A stretch of 64,000 bases of DNA from Peptoniphilaceae bacterium (GTDB taxonomy: Bacteria; Bacillota; Clostridia; Tissierellales; Peptoniphilaceae), in assembly GCA_902363535.1 (NCBI GenBank), contig CABJAE010000003.1:1-64000 (forward strand), read 5' to 3'. The notes beneath the pieces were generated by a model. The model was not told the origin of the DNA and did no database searches. It worked only from the letters and a program-made list of their open reading frames with translations. Both the position numbers and the translations under genes were made by a program. Below are positions 19,118 to 26,823 of the stretch, in pieces; positions within the stretch are counted from its first letter, which is position 1, and the number at the start of each line of letters is the position of its first letter.

Positions 19118-20359
19118 ATGTTTCACCGAAAGCTTTTTGAAAAAGTCAAGCCTTTTTTTATACGCATCAGTCCCGGAAAGCGGGATGTGGACCGCAGCTT
19201 AATTATCATCGTCGCGGCTATTACCATCATGGGCTTTGTGGCCCTTTCATCGGCCACCCTCTCTTACGGCAATCGCCCTTTTTTAATGAAACAGGGCATC
19301 GCCACCCTCTTGGGCGTCGCCATCGCCGCAGGGCTCATGCTTCTGGATTACCGCATTTGGCGCACCTACTATCCCTTTCTCTACGGCCTCAGCGTCCTCT
19401 TGCTTGCGGCCACCCTCCTCTTCGGCCACGGGGATACGACCTGGGGATCGAAAAGTTGGCTGGCCATCGGCCCGGTGAATTTTCAGCCGGCGGAATTTGT
19501 AAAGATTTTTCTCGTCATTTCCTTTGCCTTTTACCTGGAAAAGCACGGCGATCGAATCAACGAACCCAAGGAACTTCTTAAGGCTTTGGCCTTCGCGGGC
19601 TTCCCCGTGGGCCTGATCATGCTCCAGCCCGACTTCGGCACGGCCATGGTCTTTTTATTTTTTATCGCCGTCATGCTGTTTTTTTGCGATTTGGATTGGA
19701 AATACATTTTCGGCGCCATGGGGGCGGGCTTTCTGTCTTTACCCATCTTCTACGCCCGACTGGACGATTACCAGAAAGATCGCATTTTAAACTTTTTAAA
19801 ACCCGACGCCAACACCTCCGGCAGCGGCTACCAAGCCTACGAAGGCCGTGTGGCCATCGGCGACGGCCGCCTCTTCGGCCGCGGCCTCTACCGGGGACCC
19901 CAGACCCAGTATAATTTCATCCCCACGAAGGAAACGGACTTTATTTTCCCCGTCCTCGTGGAGGAACTGGGCTTTCTCGGCGGCGCCCTTTTGCTCGTTC
20001 TTTACGCCCTGTTATTTTACCGCCTTCTGTCTCTCGCAAAACTCGCCAAGGACAAGGGCGGCCAACTCATGATCTTCGGTTTTTTAAGCGTTCTGTTCAT
20101 TCACATATGGGAAAATATGGGGATGACCTTGGGGCTCATGCCCGTCACCGGCATTCCCCTCCCCTTTATCAGCTACGGCGGCACCTTTCAAATGGTAAAC
20201 CTGGCCATGATCGGCCTCTGCTTAAGCGTGCGTTACCACCGCTACGGCACCCACGGCGTGGACCATATGCCGGCGTTTTTCACCGCCCTCGGCGATCGCA
20301 TGGAAGACATTCGCAGTCGCCAGTGGCAAAAAGAGCGCATGAAACGCTGGCGGTCGTAG
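19118..20359 (+). CDS. rodA: Rod-shape SEDS peptidoglycan glycosyltransferase RodA
   Basis: A 413-residue polytopic membrane protein of the SEDS family (RodA/FtsW/SpoVE), with about ten helices. Conserved signatures include LMLQPDFGTAMVF, the extracellular loop GRGLYRGPQTQYNFIPTKETDFIF and YGGTFQMVNLAMIGL. SEDS proteins polymerise lipid II glycan strands with a class B PBP partner, which is not adjacent here. AAAGGAG lies five bases before ATG 19118. RodA is preferred over FtsW because the sequence ends without a division-cluster context, but family alignment alone would settle it. Confidence 0.85.
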   Translation: MFHRKLFEKVKPFFIRISPGKRDVDRSLIIIVAAITIMGFVALSSATLSYGNRPFLMKQGIATLLGVAIAAGLMLLDYRIWRTYYPFLYGLSVLLLAATLLFGHGDTTWGSKSWLAIGPVNFQPAEFVKIFLVISFAFYLEKHGDRINEPKELLKALAFAGFPVGLIMLQPDFGTAMVFLFFIAVMLFFCDLDWKYIFGAMGAGFLSLPIFYARLDDYQKDRILNFLKPDANTSGSGYQAYEGRVAIGDGRLFGRGLYRGPQTQYNFIPTKETDFIFPVLVEELGFLGGALLLVLYALLFYRLLSLAKLAKDKGGQLMIFGFLSVLFIHIWENMGMTLGLMPVTGIPLPFISYGGTFQMVNLAMIGLCLSVRYHRYGTHGVDHMPAFFTALGDRMEDIRSRQWQKERMKRWRS

Positions 20360-20406
20360 CGTCGAAGCCTTCGGTGCGTTTGAGGCGTGTCAGAAAAATG
20401 GGCTTA

Positions 20407-20415
20407 TGTTATAAT
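20407..20415 (+). promoter_or_regulatory. Extended -10 promoter of degV
   Basis: TGT-TATAAT forms an extended -10 in the 99-base gap after rodA, 44 bases before the degV start. The -35 region is weak (TGTCAG with a 16-bp spacer). Confidence 0.45.
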
Positions 20416-20458
20416 AAGTCTGCTTACTTTATCACGTGCAGTGAGAAAGGACTGTAAC

Positions 20459-21328
20459 ATGACGAACTATGAAATTATCACGGACGGCGCCTTAAACGTC
20501 AACCCGTCCTTTGTGGATCCCTCGGACTTCCGGATGATTCCCATGGTCGTCTCCATGGACGATGAAGAGTTTCTCATCGGAGAAAACACCCCTTCGGATG
20601 TTATTTCGGCCTTTTACCGGGACATTCGGGATTCCGTGGCCACGACCTCGCAGATCTCCCTGTCCATCTATGAAGCCTACTTTCAAAAATTTTTGAACGA
20701 AGGCAGGGATGTCTTGTATTTAAGCCTTTCCGGCGGCATCTCAGCCACCTATACCCAGGCTCTTTTGGCGAAAAAAAGTCTGCTCAATCAATACCCGGGC
20801 CGGTCCGTCGCTTGCATCGACACAAAAAACTGCGGGCCCGCCGGCGCTTTTCTCGTCAAGCGCGCCGTGTCCAATCGGGCGCGGGGCCTTTCCCTTCAAG
20901 AAAACGAACAAGACCTTTTGAATTATTTGGAGCGTGTGGTCTTTACAGGACTGATTACCAATTTGGATCACCTGAGGCGAAGCGGCCGCGCATCGGGCGG
21001 AATGGCCCTTTTGGGAAGCGCCCTGAACATTAAACCCATTCTACTTATGAACGACGACGGGGATCTTATCGTCTCCGACAAGGCGCGGGGCACAAAGCAG
21101 GCGGCGAAGCGCTTGGTACAAACTCTTCAGGGAAGCATGGACCCCGATGAAACCACGGTGCTTTTGTCCCACGGCGACGACGAAAAATTGGCCCTTACGG
21201 TAAAAGAAACCATTTTGGAAAAAACCCCCGCTACGGACGTTTACGTGGACGTATTAACCCCTGTGGTAAGCGCCCACATCGGTCAAGGTGCCTTGGGTAT
21301 GAGTTTTATACAGAAAATTGCCCACTAA
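20459..21328 (+). CDS. DegV-family fatty-acid-binding protein
   Basis: A 289-residue cytosolic protein starting MTNYEIITDGALNVN. ATG 20459 has AAAGG upstream; an upstream in-frame start lacks one. DegV hallmarks are the N-terminal ITDGALNV strand, LYLSLSGGISATYTQA and GLITNLDHLRRSGRAS. Family members bind a fatty acid between two domains, and in some bacteria (FakB) present it to the kinase FakA for phosphorylation; fakA is not in the window. The gene is probably monocistronic. Confidence 0.88.
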   Translation: MTNYEIITDGALNVNPSFVDPSDFRMIPMVVSMDDEEFLIGENTPSDVISAFYRDIRDSVATTSQISLSIYEAYFQKFLNEGRDVLYLSLSGGISATYTQALLAKKSLLNQYPGRSVACIDTKNCGPAGAFLVKRAVSNRARGLSLQENEQDLLNYLERVVFTGLITNLDHLRRSGRASGGMALLGSALNIKPILLMNDDGDLIVSDKARGTKQAAKRLVQTLQGSMDPDETTVLLSHGDDEKLALTVKETILEKTPATDVYVDVLTPVVSAHIGQGALGMSFIQKIAH

Positions 21329-21341
21329 CTTCGTCAAAACG

Positions 21342-21370
21342 TGGAAATGGCGGCCCGTTTCAGGTATAAT
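21342..21370 (+). promoter_or_regulatory. rplY promoter
   Basis: -35 TGGAAA (21342-21347), 17-bp spacer, -10 TATAAT (21365-21370), about 30 bases before the rplY ATG. Confidence 0.6.
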
Positions 21371-21399
21371 ATATTGTTGAGTAAACAAAGGAGGACACA

Positions 21400-22056
21400 A
21401 TGAACACGATTAAATTAAATTTAGTAAAGCGCGAAGACTTAGGTACTTCCGGCGCTAAAAAGACCCGCGCCGAAGGTATGGTCCCCGGCATCTTCTATGC
21501 CAAGGATTCCGAACCCGTTGCCGTTGCGGCAAAGGCCAATGAATTGCAAAAAGTCGTCGACGAAGCCGGTACGTCCGCTTTGGTCGATGTCAATGTAAAC
21601 GGGGAAGATCACAAGATTCTCTTTAAGGAAATCCAAGAACACCCCTTCAAGAACCAATTGCTCCACTTCGATGCCTATGGCGTAAACTTGAAAGAAAAAA
21701 TCAAGCTCTCCATTCCCGTCGTCTTGGAAGGCCGCGACGACATTCGCGTCCAACCGTCCGTCTTGTTGCAACTTCTCGAAGAAGTCGAAGTCGAATGCTT
21801 GCCGACCAGCCTTCCCTCCGAAGGTGTTGTCAATGTCGCTGACATGCAAATCGGCGATACCTTAACCGTCGCCGACTTAGACGTGGCATCCATTGCCGAC
21901 ATCGAAGTCTTAACCGACTTGGACGAAGCCGTCTGCGCACTGCAAGAACCCCGCGAAGAATCCGTTGAAGACGAAGAAGAAGCAAGCGCCGATGCAGCTG
22001 ACGTACCCACCGTCGGTGAAACCGAAGCGAGCGAAGAAGAAGCTGAAGAAGAATAA
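21400..22056 (+). CDS. rplY: 50S ribosomal protein L25 / general stress protein Ctc
   Basis: A 218-residue protein of the long (Ctc/TL5) form. An N-terminal 5S-rRNA-binding beta-barrel (about 1-90) with RAEGMVPGIFYAKD and LLHFDAYGVNLKEK is followed by a C-terminal beta domain (about 95-185), then an unusually acidic tail of some 35 residues rich in Glu and Asp. Ctc binds 5S rRNA in the central protuberance. RBS AAAGGAGG. It is monocistronic, with its own promoter and terminator. Confidence 0.93.
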   Translation: MNTIKLNLVKREDLGTSGAKKTRAEGMVPGIFYAKDSEPVAVAAKANELQKVVDEAGTSALVDVNVNGEDHKILFKEIQEHPFKNQLLHFDAYGVNLKEKIKLSIPVVLEGRDDIRVQPSVLLQLLEEVEVECLPTSLPSEGVVNVADMQIGDTLTVADLDVASIADIEVLTDLDEAVCALQEPREESVEDEEEASADAADVPTVGETEASEEEAEEE

Positions 22057-22083
22057 TCGGACCGCCCCTGCGGTTTGCGAAAG

Positions 22084-22114
22084 AATAAGATCGGATCGCC
22101 GGTCTTATTTTTTT
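22084..22114 (+). terminator. rplY terminator
   Basis: AATAAGATCGG, loop ATCG, CCGGTCTTATT, then a run of T. One G-U pair; the stem is otherwise complete. Confidence 0.85.
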
Positions 22115-22140
22115 GGGCGCTTTTCCTTTTGCGGGCACGG

Positions 22141-22168
22141 AAAAAGCGCCGACGGTTTCGTCGACGCT
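22141..22168 (-). terminator. nhaC terminator
   Basis: On the minus strand AGCGTCGACG, loop AAAC, CGTCGGCGCT, then TTTTTC. It lies 14 bases after the antiporter stop codon and faces the rplY terminator. Confidence 0.8.
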
Positions 22169-22182
22169 CTGTTAAATCACGA

Positions 22183-23550
22183 TTATTGAACTTGCGGCAT
22201 ATCCTTTTCGAAATCCCATTTGTCTTTGGGATCGGCGAAACGGATGAAAATCGAAGCCAGGGCGAAGAGAGCCAGCAGGCCTTGGTACCAGAGGAAGGGA
22301 ATGATTTCCACGGGAGAGACAGCTGCCGCGCCCAGTTCCTTGGTGAGCCCGGCGGCGATTAAAATTTGTGCGCCGTAGGGAATGATCCCTTGCATGACGC
22401 AGGAAAAGGCGTCGAGCAAAGACGCCGAGCGCCTGGGATCCACCTTAAAGTCTTTGGAGATTTCCTTGGCCACGGGGCCGTCGATAATAATGGCCACCGT
22501 ATTGTTGGCCGTGGCGGCGTCCGTTACAAGGGTCAAGAGGGCGATGGAAACTTCCGCCGACTTCACGTCCTTGGCAAAGCTGCGGATCTTTTGGACCAAC
22601 CATTCGATGCCGCCGTTTTGCGAAACCATGTAGGACAGGCCGCCGGTTAACATGGACAGGAGGAAGATCTCGAACATGCCGCTAAAGCCGTCGAAAATGT
22701 TTTGGGCGAAGGTCATCATGGTGAGCCCGCCGGTGGCGATGCCGATAACACCTGAAAGCACGATGCCGCTGGCGAGAACCAAAAAGACATTCATGCCGGC
22801 CAGCGCCGAAATCAGCACGAACAAGTAGGGGATGATCAAGACGAAGCTGTAGCTTAAGTCGTCGAGCACCACTTCCCCCGTAGGCTTGCCTACAAAGAGA
22901 AAGATCACGAAGGTGATAATCGCAGCGGGAAGGGCGATTTTAATATTCGCCCGGAACTTGTCTTTCATTTCCACATTTTGCGTCCTGGTGGCGGCGATGG
23001 TGGTATCGGAAATGACGGAGAGATTGTCGCCGAACATGGCGCCGCCCACCAAAGCGCCGATAACCAGGGCCAGGGACAGATTTCCCTTTTGGGCCACGCC
23101 CACGGCAATGGGGCCCACCGCCGAAATGGTGCCCACGGATGTGCCGGTGGAGAGGGAAATGAAGCAACTGATGAGAAAAATCCCGGCGGTAATGTATTGA
23201 ACGGGGATCATGGACAGGGCGAAGTTAACCACGGAGTCCACGCCGCCGGATGTTTTCGACACGGTGGCGAAGGCGCCGGCCAATATGTAAATCAAACACA
23301 TGATGATGATGTTTTCGTCGCCGCAACCCCGCACAAAGGAATTGAATTTGTCGTCGATCGTGCCTTCAAACATAATAAAAGCGAGCACGATGGCCGGTAA
23401 GATACACACCGGTGCCGCCACTTGGTAAAAGGCCATTTCCACGCCTCTTGCATTTAAGATCAAGCCCGTGGCAAGGTAAACCAATACAAAGAGAATAAAG
23501 GGCAAGAGCGCCGCCCCGTTGGCTTTTACTTTCAATTTGCCGTCTTCCAT
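22183..23550 (-). CDS. NhaC-family Na+/H+ antiporter
   Basis: A 455-residue inner-membrane protein with about eleven helices. The family core SLSTGTSVGTISAVGPIAVGVA and the GAMFGDNLSVISDTTIAATRTQN stretch, which carries the ion-binding acidic and hydroxyl residues, are present. NhaC-type carriers exchange Na+ for protons; some relatives exchange malate/lactate or other organic ions, so the substrate is inferred. RBS GTAAGGAGG and a strong promoter precede it. It is monocistronic. Confidence 0.85.
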   Translation of the reverse strand: MEDGKLKVKANGAALLPFILFVLVYLATGLILNARGVEMAFYQVAAPVCILPAIVLAFIMFEGTIDDKFNSFVRGCGDENIIIMCLIYILAGAFATVSKTSGGVDSVVNFALSMIPVQYITAGIFLISCFISLSTGTSVGTISAVGPIAVGVAQKGNLSLALVIGALVGGAMFGDNLSVISDTTIAATRTQNVEMKDKFRANIKIALPAAIITFVIFLFVGKPTGEVVLDDLSYSFVLIIPYLFVLISALAGMNVFLVLASGIVLSGVIGIATGGLTMMTFAQNIFDGFSGMFEIFLLSMLTGGLSYMVSQNGGIEWLVQKIRSFAKDVKSAEVSIALLTLVTDAATANNTVAIIIDGPVAKEISKDFKVDPRRSASLLDAFSCVMQGIIPYGAQILIAAGLTKELGAAAVSPVEIIPFLWYQGLLALFALASIFIRFADPKDKWDFEKDMPQVQ

Positions 23551-23630
23551 GACTTCCTCCTTACGAACGTTAAAAAATAGTGCGGAATGCTCCCCTGTTT
23601 TTTGATGAGCAATCGTTTTTCCTTTAAATT

Positions 23631-23659
23631 ATTATAGTGTTTGCGCCCGCATTTGTAAA
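23631..23659 (-). promoter_or_regulatory. nhaC promoter
   Basis: Minus strand -35 TTTACA (23654-23659), 17-bp spacer, -10 TATAAT (23631-23636). Confidence 0.75.
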
Positions 23660-23684
23660 GAAAGCTTGACTACCCTTCCGGGCA

Positions 23685-23711
23685 AGAAAAAACCCGCTTC
23701 GAAAAGCGGGT
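23685..23711 (-). terminator. ribU terminator
   Basis: On the minus strand ACCCGCTT, loop TTCG, AAGCGGGT, then TTTTTTC, seven bases past the ribU stop. Confidence 0.85.
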
Positions 23712-23718
23712 GTTTCGA

Positions 23719-24327
23719 TCAGTCGTGCAGGAAATGGGAGACGCGCTTGTACAAGGCCAAGGTCGCCGCCGAAACGATGAGCCCCTTCACCAAATTAAAG
23801 GGCACGATGCAATAGACCATGAGGTCCCAAAGGGATTTCACCCGAGGCGTTACGGCCCGGCCCATGTTGATGATGGCTTCCATGGGCATGATCTTGCCGT
23901 AGAGGGGAAAGACCACGAAGTAATTGCTCAAGGTGGCCACGAGGGTCATGCCGATGACGCCCATCAACAAACCGACGACGGCGCCGCGATAGGTTCTATG
24001 GCGGCTGTAAAATTTCGCCGAGAGACCGACGAAGAGGGCGCCGACGATAAAGTTCGACAACTCCCCGACCCCGCCGGTGGTGGTGCCCCGAACGAAAAAG
24101 GTGAGGATGCACTTCACCAGTTCGATGGTGATCCCCGCCACGGGACCCATAGCGAAGCCGCCGATTAAGGCCGGCATGTCGGACAAGTCGATTTTTATAA
24201 ATGGCGGCGCAATAAAGGCCAAGGGAAATTCGACGTACATAAGTAGAAATGCGATGACGGATAAGAGGGACAGACGCGTCAGGTTTCGTGTGGAATAACG
24301 CGCCTTCGTCCGCTGAATTTGATTCAT
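23719..24327 (-). CDS. ribU: Riboflavin ECF transporter substrate-binding subunit RibU
   Basis: A 202-residue membrane protein with about six helices. ATG 24327 (MNQIQRTKARYSTRNLTR) follows AAGGAGG; the longer open frame runs back into the riboswitch. The N-terminal RKLTR-like TRNLTRLSLL pattern and the PPFIKIDLSDMPALIGGFAMGPVAG motif are the ECF S-component signature of RibU. The FMN riboswitch directly upstream confirms flavin control. It needs the shared EcfA1A2T module, not seen here. No riboflavin synthesis genes occur in the window. Confidence 0.92.
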   Translation of the reverse strand: MNQIQRTKARYSTRNLTRLSLLSVIAFLLMYVEFPLAFIAPPFIKIDLSDMPALIGGFAMGPVAGITIELVKCILTFFVRGTTTGGVGELSNFIVGALFVGLSAKFYSRHRTYRGAVVGLLMGVIGMTLVATLSNYFVVFPLYGKIMPMEAIINMGRAVTPRVKSLWDLMVYCIVPFNLVKGLIVSAATLALYKRVSHFLHD

Positions 24328-24345
24328 GGTACCTCCTTGTCGGGC

Positions 24346-24370
24346 ACAAAAAAAGCCCGCGTCCTCGGGC
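24346..24370 (-). terminator. Riboswitch expression-platform terminator
   Basis: On the minus strand GCCCG, loop, CGGGC, followed by TTTTTTT, between the FMN aptamer and the ribU ribosome site. It implies control by premature termination when FMN is bound. Confidence 0.85.
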
Positions 24371-24387
24371 ATAAAAACATGAAAAAA

Positions 24388-24500
24388 AAGATCTTCTTTC
24401 ATCCGGACTTTTACCGTCGGTATTGGAATTGCACCAATTCAGTCTTTCGACACGTGGACTTTACCACCGATGAGGAATTCCACCTCGCCCTGAAGATTTA
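24388..24500 (-). ncRNA. FMN riboswitch (RFN element)
   Basis: Read on the minus strand, the P1 stem ATCTTC/GAAGAT (24492-24497 with 24391-24396) closes the family core: CAGGGCGAGGTGGAATTCC, then GGTGGTAAAGTCCACG, a variable arm ending TGGTGCAATTCCAATACCGACGG in two parts, and AAAGTCCGGATG. These match the conserved RFN segments. It controls ribU. Confidence 0.95.
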
Positions 24501-24519
24501 TAATCTTTGATTTGTCCTT

Positions 24520-24548
24520 ATTATACCACGTTTGTAGATAAATGAAAA
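24520..24548 (-). promoter_or_regulatory. Promoter of the FMN riboswitch-ribU unit
   Basis: Minus strand -35 TTTTCA (24543-24548), 17-bp spacer, extended -10 TGGTATAAT (core 24520-24525). Confidence 0.65.
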
Positions 24549-24570
24549 CCTTTTTCAGAAAATGTCGGCA

Positions 24571-24592
24571 ACAAAAAAAGCCCCGCAGGGCT
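24571..24592 (-). terminator. Terminator, originally of purC
   Basis: On the minus strand AGCCC, loop TGCG, GGGCT, then TTTTTTT. If the ISL3 element and one target repeat are removed, it falls about 17 bases after the purC stop, the normal position; it now lies 1.4 kb from purC and ends the transposase transcript. Confidence 0.8.
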
Positions 24593-24609
24593 CTTTTGCG
24601 CAATCATGC

Positions 24610-24617
24610 TTTTTACT
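24610..24617. repeat. Target-site duplication of the ISL3 element, left copy
   Basis: TTTTTACT at 24610-24617 is repeated exactly at 25997-26004 on the other side of the element. Eight base pairs is the usual ISL3 duplication length. The right copy overlaps the purC stop codon (26000-26002). Confidence 0.93.
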
Positions 24618-25996
24618 GGTTCTATGTCAACCATTGGGGAGTCTAGTGAAAACTAGGCTCCTTTTTGTTTTCCTAAAAGCCATTCATCACCGACCTTTTG
24701 AACAAACGAAAAGCAGTTTCGTTCGAAAATGATGAAAGTTTTGCATCCCAAAGGCCACACGCTTCACGGTCTTGATCTTGTTGTGCGTTCCTTCCACGTA
24801 GCCGTTACTCCACGGGTAATCAAAGCTGTTGGTAATCTCCTCGAACCAGTTGGTGTAAGCGCGCAAGCAGTAGCGCCACTCCTTTAGCCCGCTTTTCTTA
24901 GCCTCTTCCATCCATGTTGAAAGAGCAGTAGCAGCGGCTTCTTTGTTTTTCTGAGAAAGGACGTAGGTGTAAAAGCCTTCTTTTAAGACGTAAGCGGTTC
25001 GAATGGCATCGCTCTTTTCGAGCATGGTGGCGACGAGGCTTTTCTCCCCTTGAGTGAGGTCTTTAGCCGGCTTTTTCAGGAGGCTACGGCTTCGTTTAAA
25101 CCATTTTCTTTCTGTTACCGTCATCCGTTTCTGTTCCCGCTTCCTGACGTTTTCCAAGGCCCAATGGACTTGGCGGATAAAATGGTACCGGTCGATGACG
25201 TGGGTACTTTGTGGAAAGAAAGCCTCTTGAACGCCTTTAAAGGTGCCGCACATATCGCTGACAAAGATTTCAACGCCGCGCCTTTCCGCTCGATCGATGG
25301 AAGAGAAATACGCGGCTAAATCCTTGCCGTAGCGCGTCGGAAGAATGTCGATGATCCGATGAGCCTCCCCATCGGCCAAGGTGGTTTGGTACTTGCTTCC
25401 GCCGCTGTCTCCCTTAAACTCGTCGATACAAAAGACGCGAGGCAACTTTTTTCTGGGCACAAATAAACAAGCCACGATACGGAAAATACTCGTCGTTGAA
25501 ATCCCCACCTCCTTAGCCAGCTCCGATACAGACCGGATATCTCGAAACGCATCCACCACATAAGCGATTAAGCGCTTTGTCATCTGTTTGCCCTTGGCGG
25601 CAAAGGAAAGAGGTGCCTCAAAGCGCGCCCCGCAATCCTTGCAATCATACCGTGTCTTCTTAACCCGCAGAAGCACGTGCTTTCGGCGCATCGGTGCGTC
25701 CCGAAGCACTTGCTCCCGGTGATCGTGGACCCAAGCGTGGGTCGAGCCACAGTGAGGACAAACCCGATCATGAACGGGTTTGCAGTCAATGGTAATGAGC
25801 CGTCTTTCTTCTAAAACAGCGGTAACCTCGACGTCTTGGATTCCTAAAAGTAATGTGGTAATATTGTTTTGCACTTGTTTGACCCCCTTTATTATTTTGT
25901 GGTGATTTAATTTTAGGCGATAGGGAAAACAAGTGCTATCTTTTTGCACAAAAATATCCATTGAGGAGCTTACTCCCCAATGGATATTATAGAGCC
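24618..25996 (-). mobile_element. ISL3-family insertion sequence, complete
   Basis: A 1,379-bp element with imperfect terminal inverted repeats of about 24 bp: GGTTCTATGTCAACCATTGG at the left and, read inward from the right, GGCTCTATAATATCCATTGG, both continuing GGAGT. It is flanked by the exact 8-bp duplication TTTTTACT. Each end carries a hairpin: 24638-24661 followed by five T on the plus strand, and 25955-25986. These may block transcription entering from outside. One intact transposase gene is inside. Confidence 0.95.
24687..25874 (-). CDS. ISL3-family transposase
   Basis: A 395-residue transposase. I place the start at GTG 25874 (MQNNITTLLLGIQDVEV), behind AAAGGGGG; a longer frame to 25961 reads through the IS end hairpin. 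The N-terminal zinc ribbon CPHCGSTHAWVHDH...CKDCG (about residues 40-85) is followed by a helix-turn-helix (VSELAKEVGISTTSIFRIV) and the DDE catalytic domain (FCIDEFKGDSGG, SDMCGTFKGVQ...VIDRYHF, and the NGYVEGTHNKIK end motif). No frameshift is seen, so it is probably functional. Confidence 0.93.
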   Translation of the reverse strand: MQNNITTLLLGIQDVEVTAVLEERRLITIDCKPVHDRVCPHCGSTHAWVHDHREQVLRDAPMRRKHVLLRVKKTRYDCKDCGARFEAPLSFAAKGKQMTKRLIAYVVDAFRDIRSVSELAKEVGISTTSIFRIVACLFVPRKKLPRVFCIDEFKGDSGGSKYQTTLADGEAHRIIDILPTRYGKDLAAYFSSIDRAERRGVEIFVSDMCGTFKGVQEAFFPQSTHVIDRYHFIRQVHWALENVRKREQKRMTVTERKWFKRSRSLLKKPAKDLTQGEKSLVATMLEKSDAIRTAYVLKEGFYTYVLSQKNKEAAATALSTWMEEAKKSGLKEWRYCLRAYTNWFEEITNSFDYPWSNGYVEGTHNKIKTVKRVAFGMQNFHHFRTKLLFVCSKGR

Positions 25997-25999
25997 TTT

Positions 26000-26683
26000 T
26001 TACTTGCCGACGATCATTTCGGAAAGACGCAGGGGTTCGATGTATTCGTCCCCTTTATAGACGCGCATATTGCCGCCGGAGACTTCGTCGATTAAAACGA
26101 CTTCGTCGCTGCCTTCCAAGCGGCCGAATTCCAATTTAATGTCGTACATTTCAAGGCCCCGCGCCTTTAAGTCGTCGTAGATCACTTGAGAAATGGAGCG
26201 AGTGAGTTCCTTGATGCGGTCGTATTCCCCTTCTTTTAAAATGCCCAAAAGAACCAGGGCGTCTTCGTTGATCAGAGGATCTTGGCGTTCGTCGTCTTTT
26301 AAGGTAAATTCCACGTAACGATTTAAATCGTCGCCGTCCTTGGCGTATTTGCCGTAGCGGCGGATGAAGCTGCCCGTGGCTTTAAAGCGGCAGATCACTT
26401 CCAGGCCCTTACCGAATACTTTGGCGGGCTTGATTTCCATGAGACGATTGTCAACGTCGGCGGAAATGTAGTGCGTAGGGATTTTATCTGCTTCGAATTT
26501 TTCAAAAAAGTATTTGCTCATGGCGATGCATGCGCGGCCGGAACCTTCGATGGAAAGGCCTACTTGGTTTTCACCGGGATCGAAGACGCCGTCTTTGCCC
26601 GTGACGTCATCTTTAAAGTAGAAATAGGTCTTGCCGTCTTCTTGTCGAATGTCCTTCGTCTTTCCTTCGTAAATGGTTTTCAA
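26000..26683 (-). CDS. purC: Phosphoribosylaminoimidazole-succinocarboxamide synthase
   Basis: A 227-residue SAICAR synthetase. It joins CAIR and aspartate with ATP in de novo purine synthesis. The N-terminal YEGKTKDIRQ and the family motif IKLEFGRLEG...LIDEVSGGNMR are intact. The start is TTG at 26683 with CAGGAGGG upstream. No other pur genes are adjacent. The ISL3 target duplication overlaps the stop codon but regenerates it, so the protein is complete; only the 3' untranslated region and terminator were displaced. Confidence 0.96.
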   Translation of the reverse strand: MKTIYEGKTKDIRQEDGKTYFYFKDDVTGKDGVFDPGENQVGLSIEGSGRACIAMSKYFFEKFEADKIPTHYISADVDNRLMEIKPAKVFGKGLEVICRFKATGSFIRRYGKYAKDGDDLNRYVEFTLKDDERQDPLINEDALVLLGILKEGEYDRIKELTRSISQVIYDDLKARGLEMYDIKLEFGRLEGSDEVVLIDEVSGGNMRVYKGDEYIEPLRLSEMIVGK

Positions 26684-26798
26684 AATACCCTCCTGTCATA
26701 CAAGCAAATCGTACAACTTATTTTACAACAAATGGCCGCGGGAAAACAGGGCTCGGGCAAAATTTTCCTCTATTTTCACAGTAATTTTTCAATGGATG

Positions 26799-26822
26799 AA
26801 AAAAGCGCCCCGCGGCGCTTTT
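26799..26822 (-). terminator. L,D-transpeptidase gene terminator
   Basis: On the minus strand AAAAGCGCC, loop GCGG, GGCGCTTTT, then TTTC, beginning one base past the stop codon at 26824. Confidence 0.85.
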
Positions 26823-26823
26823 A

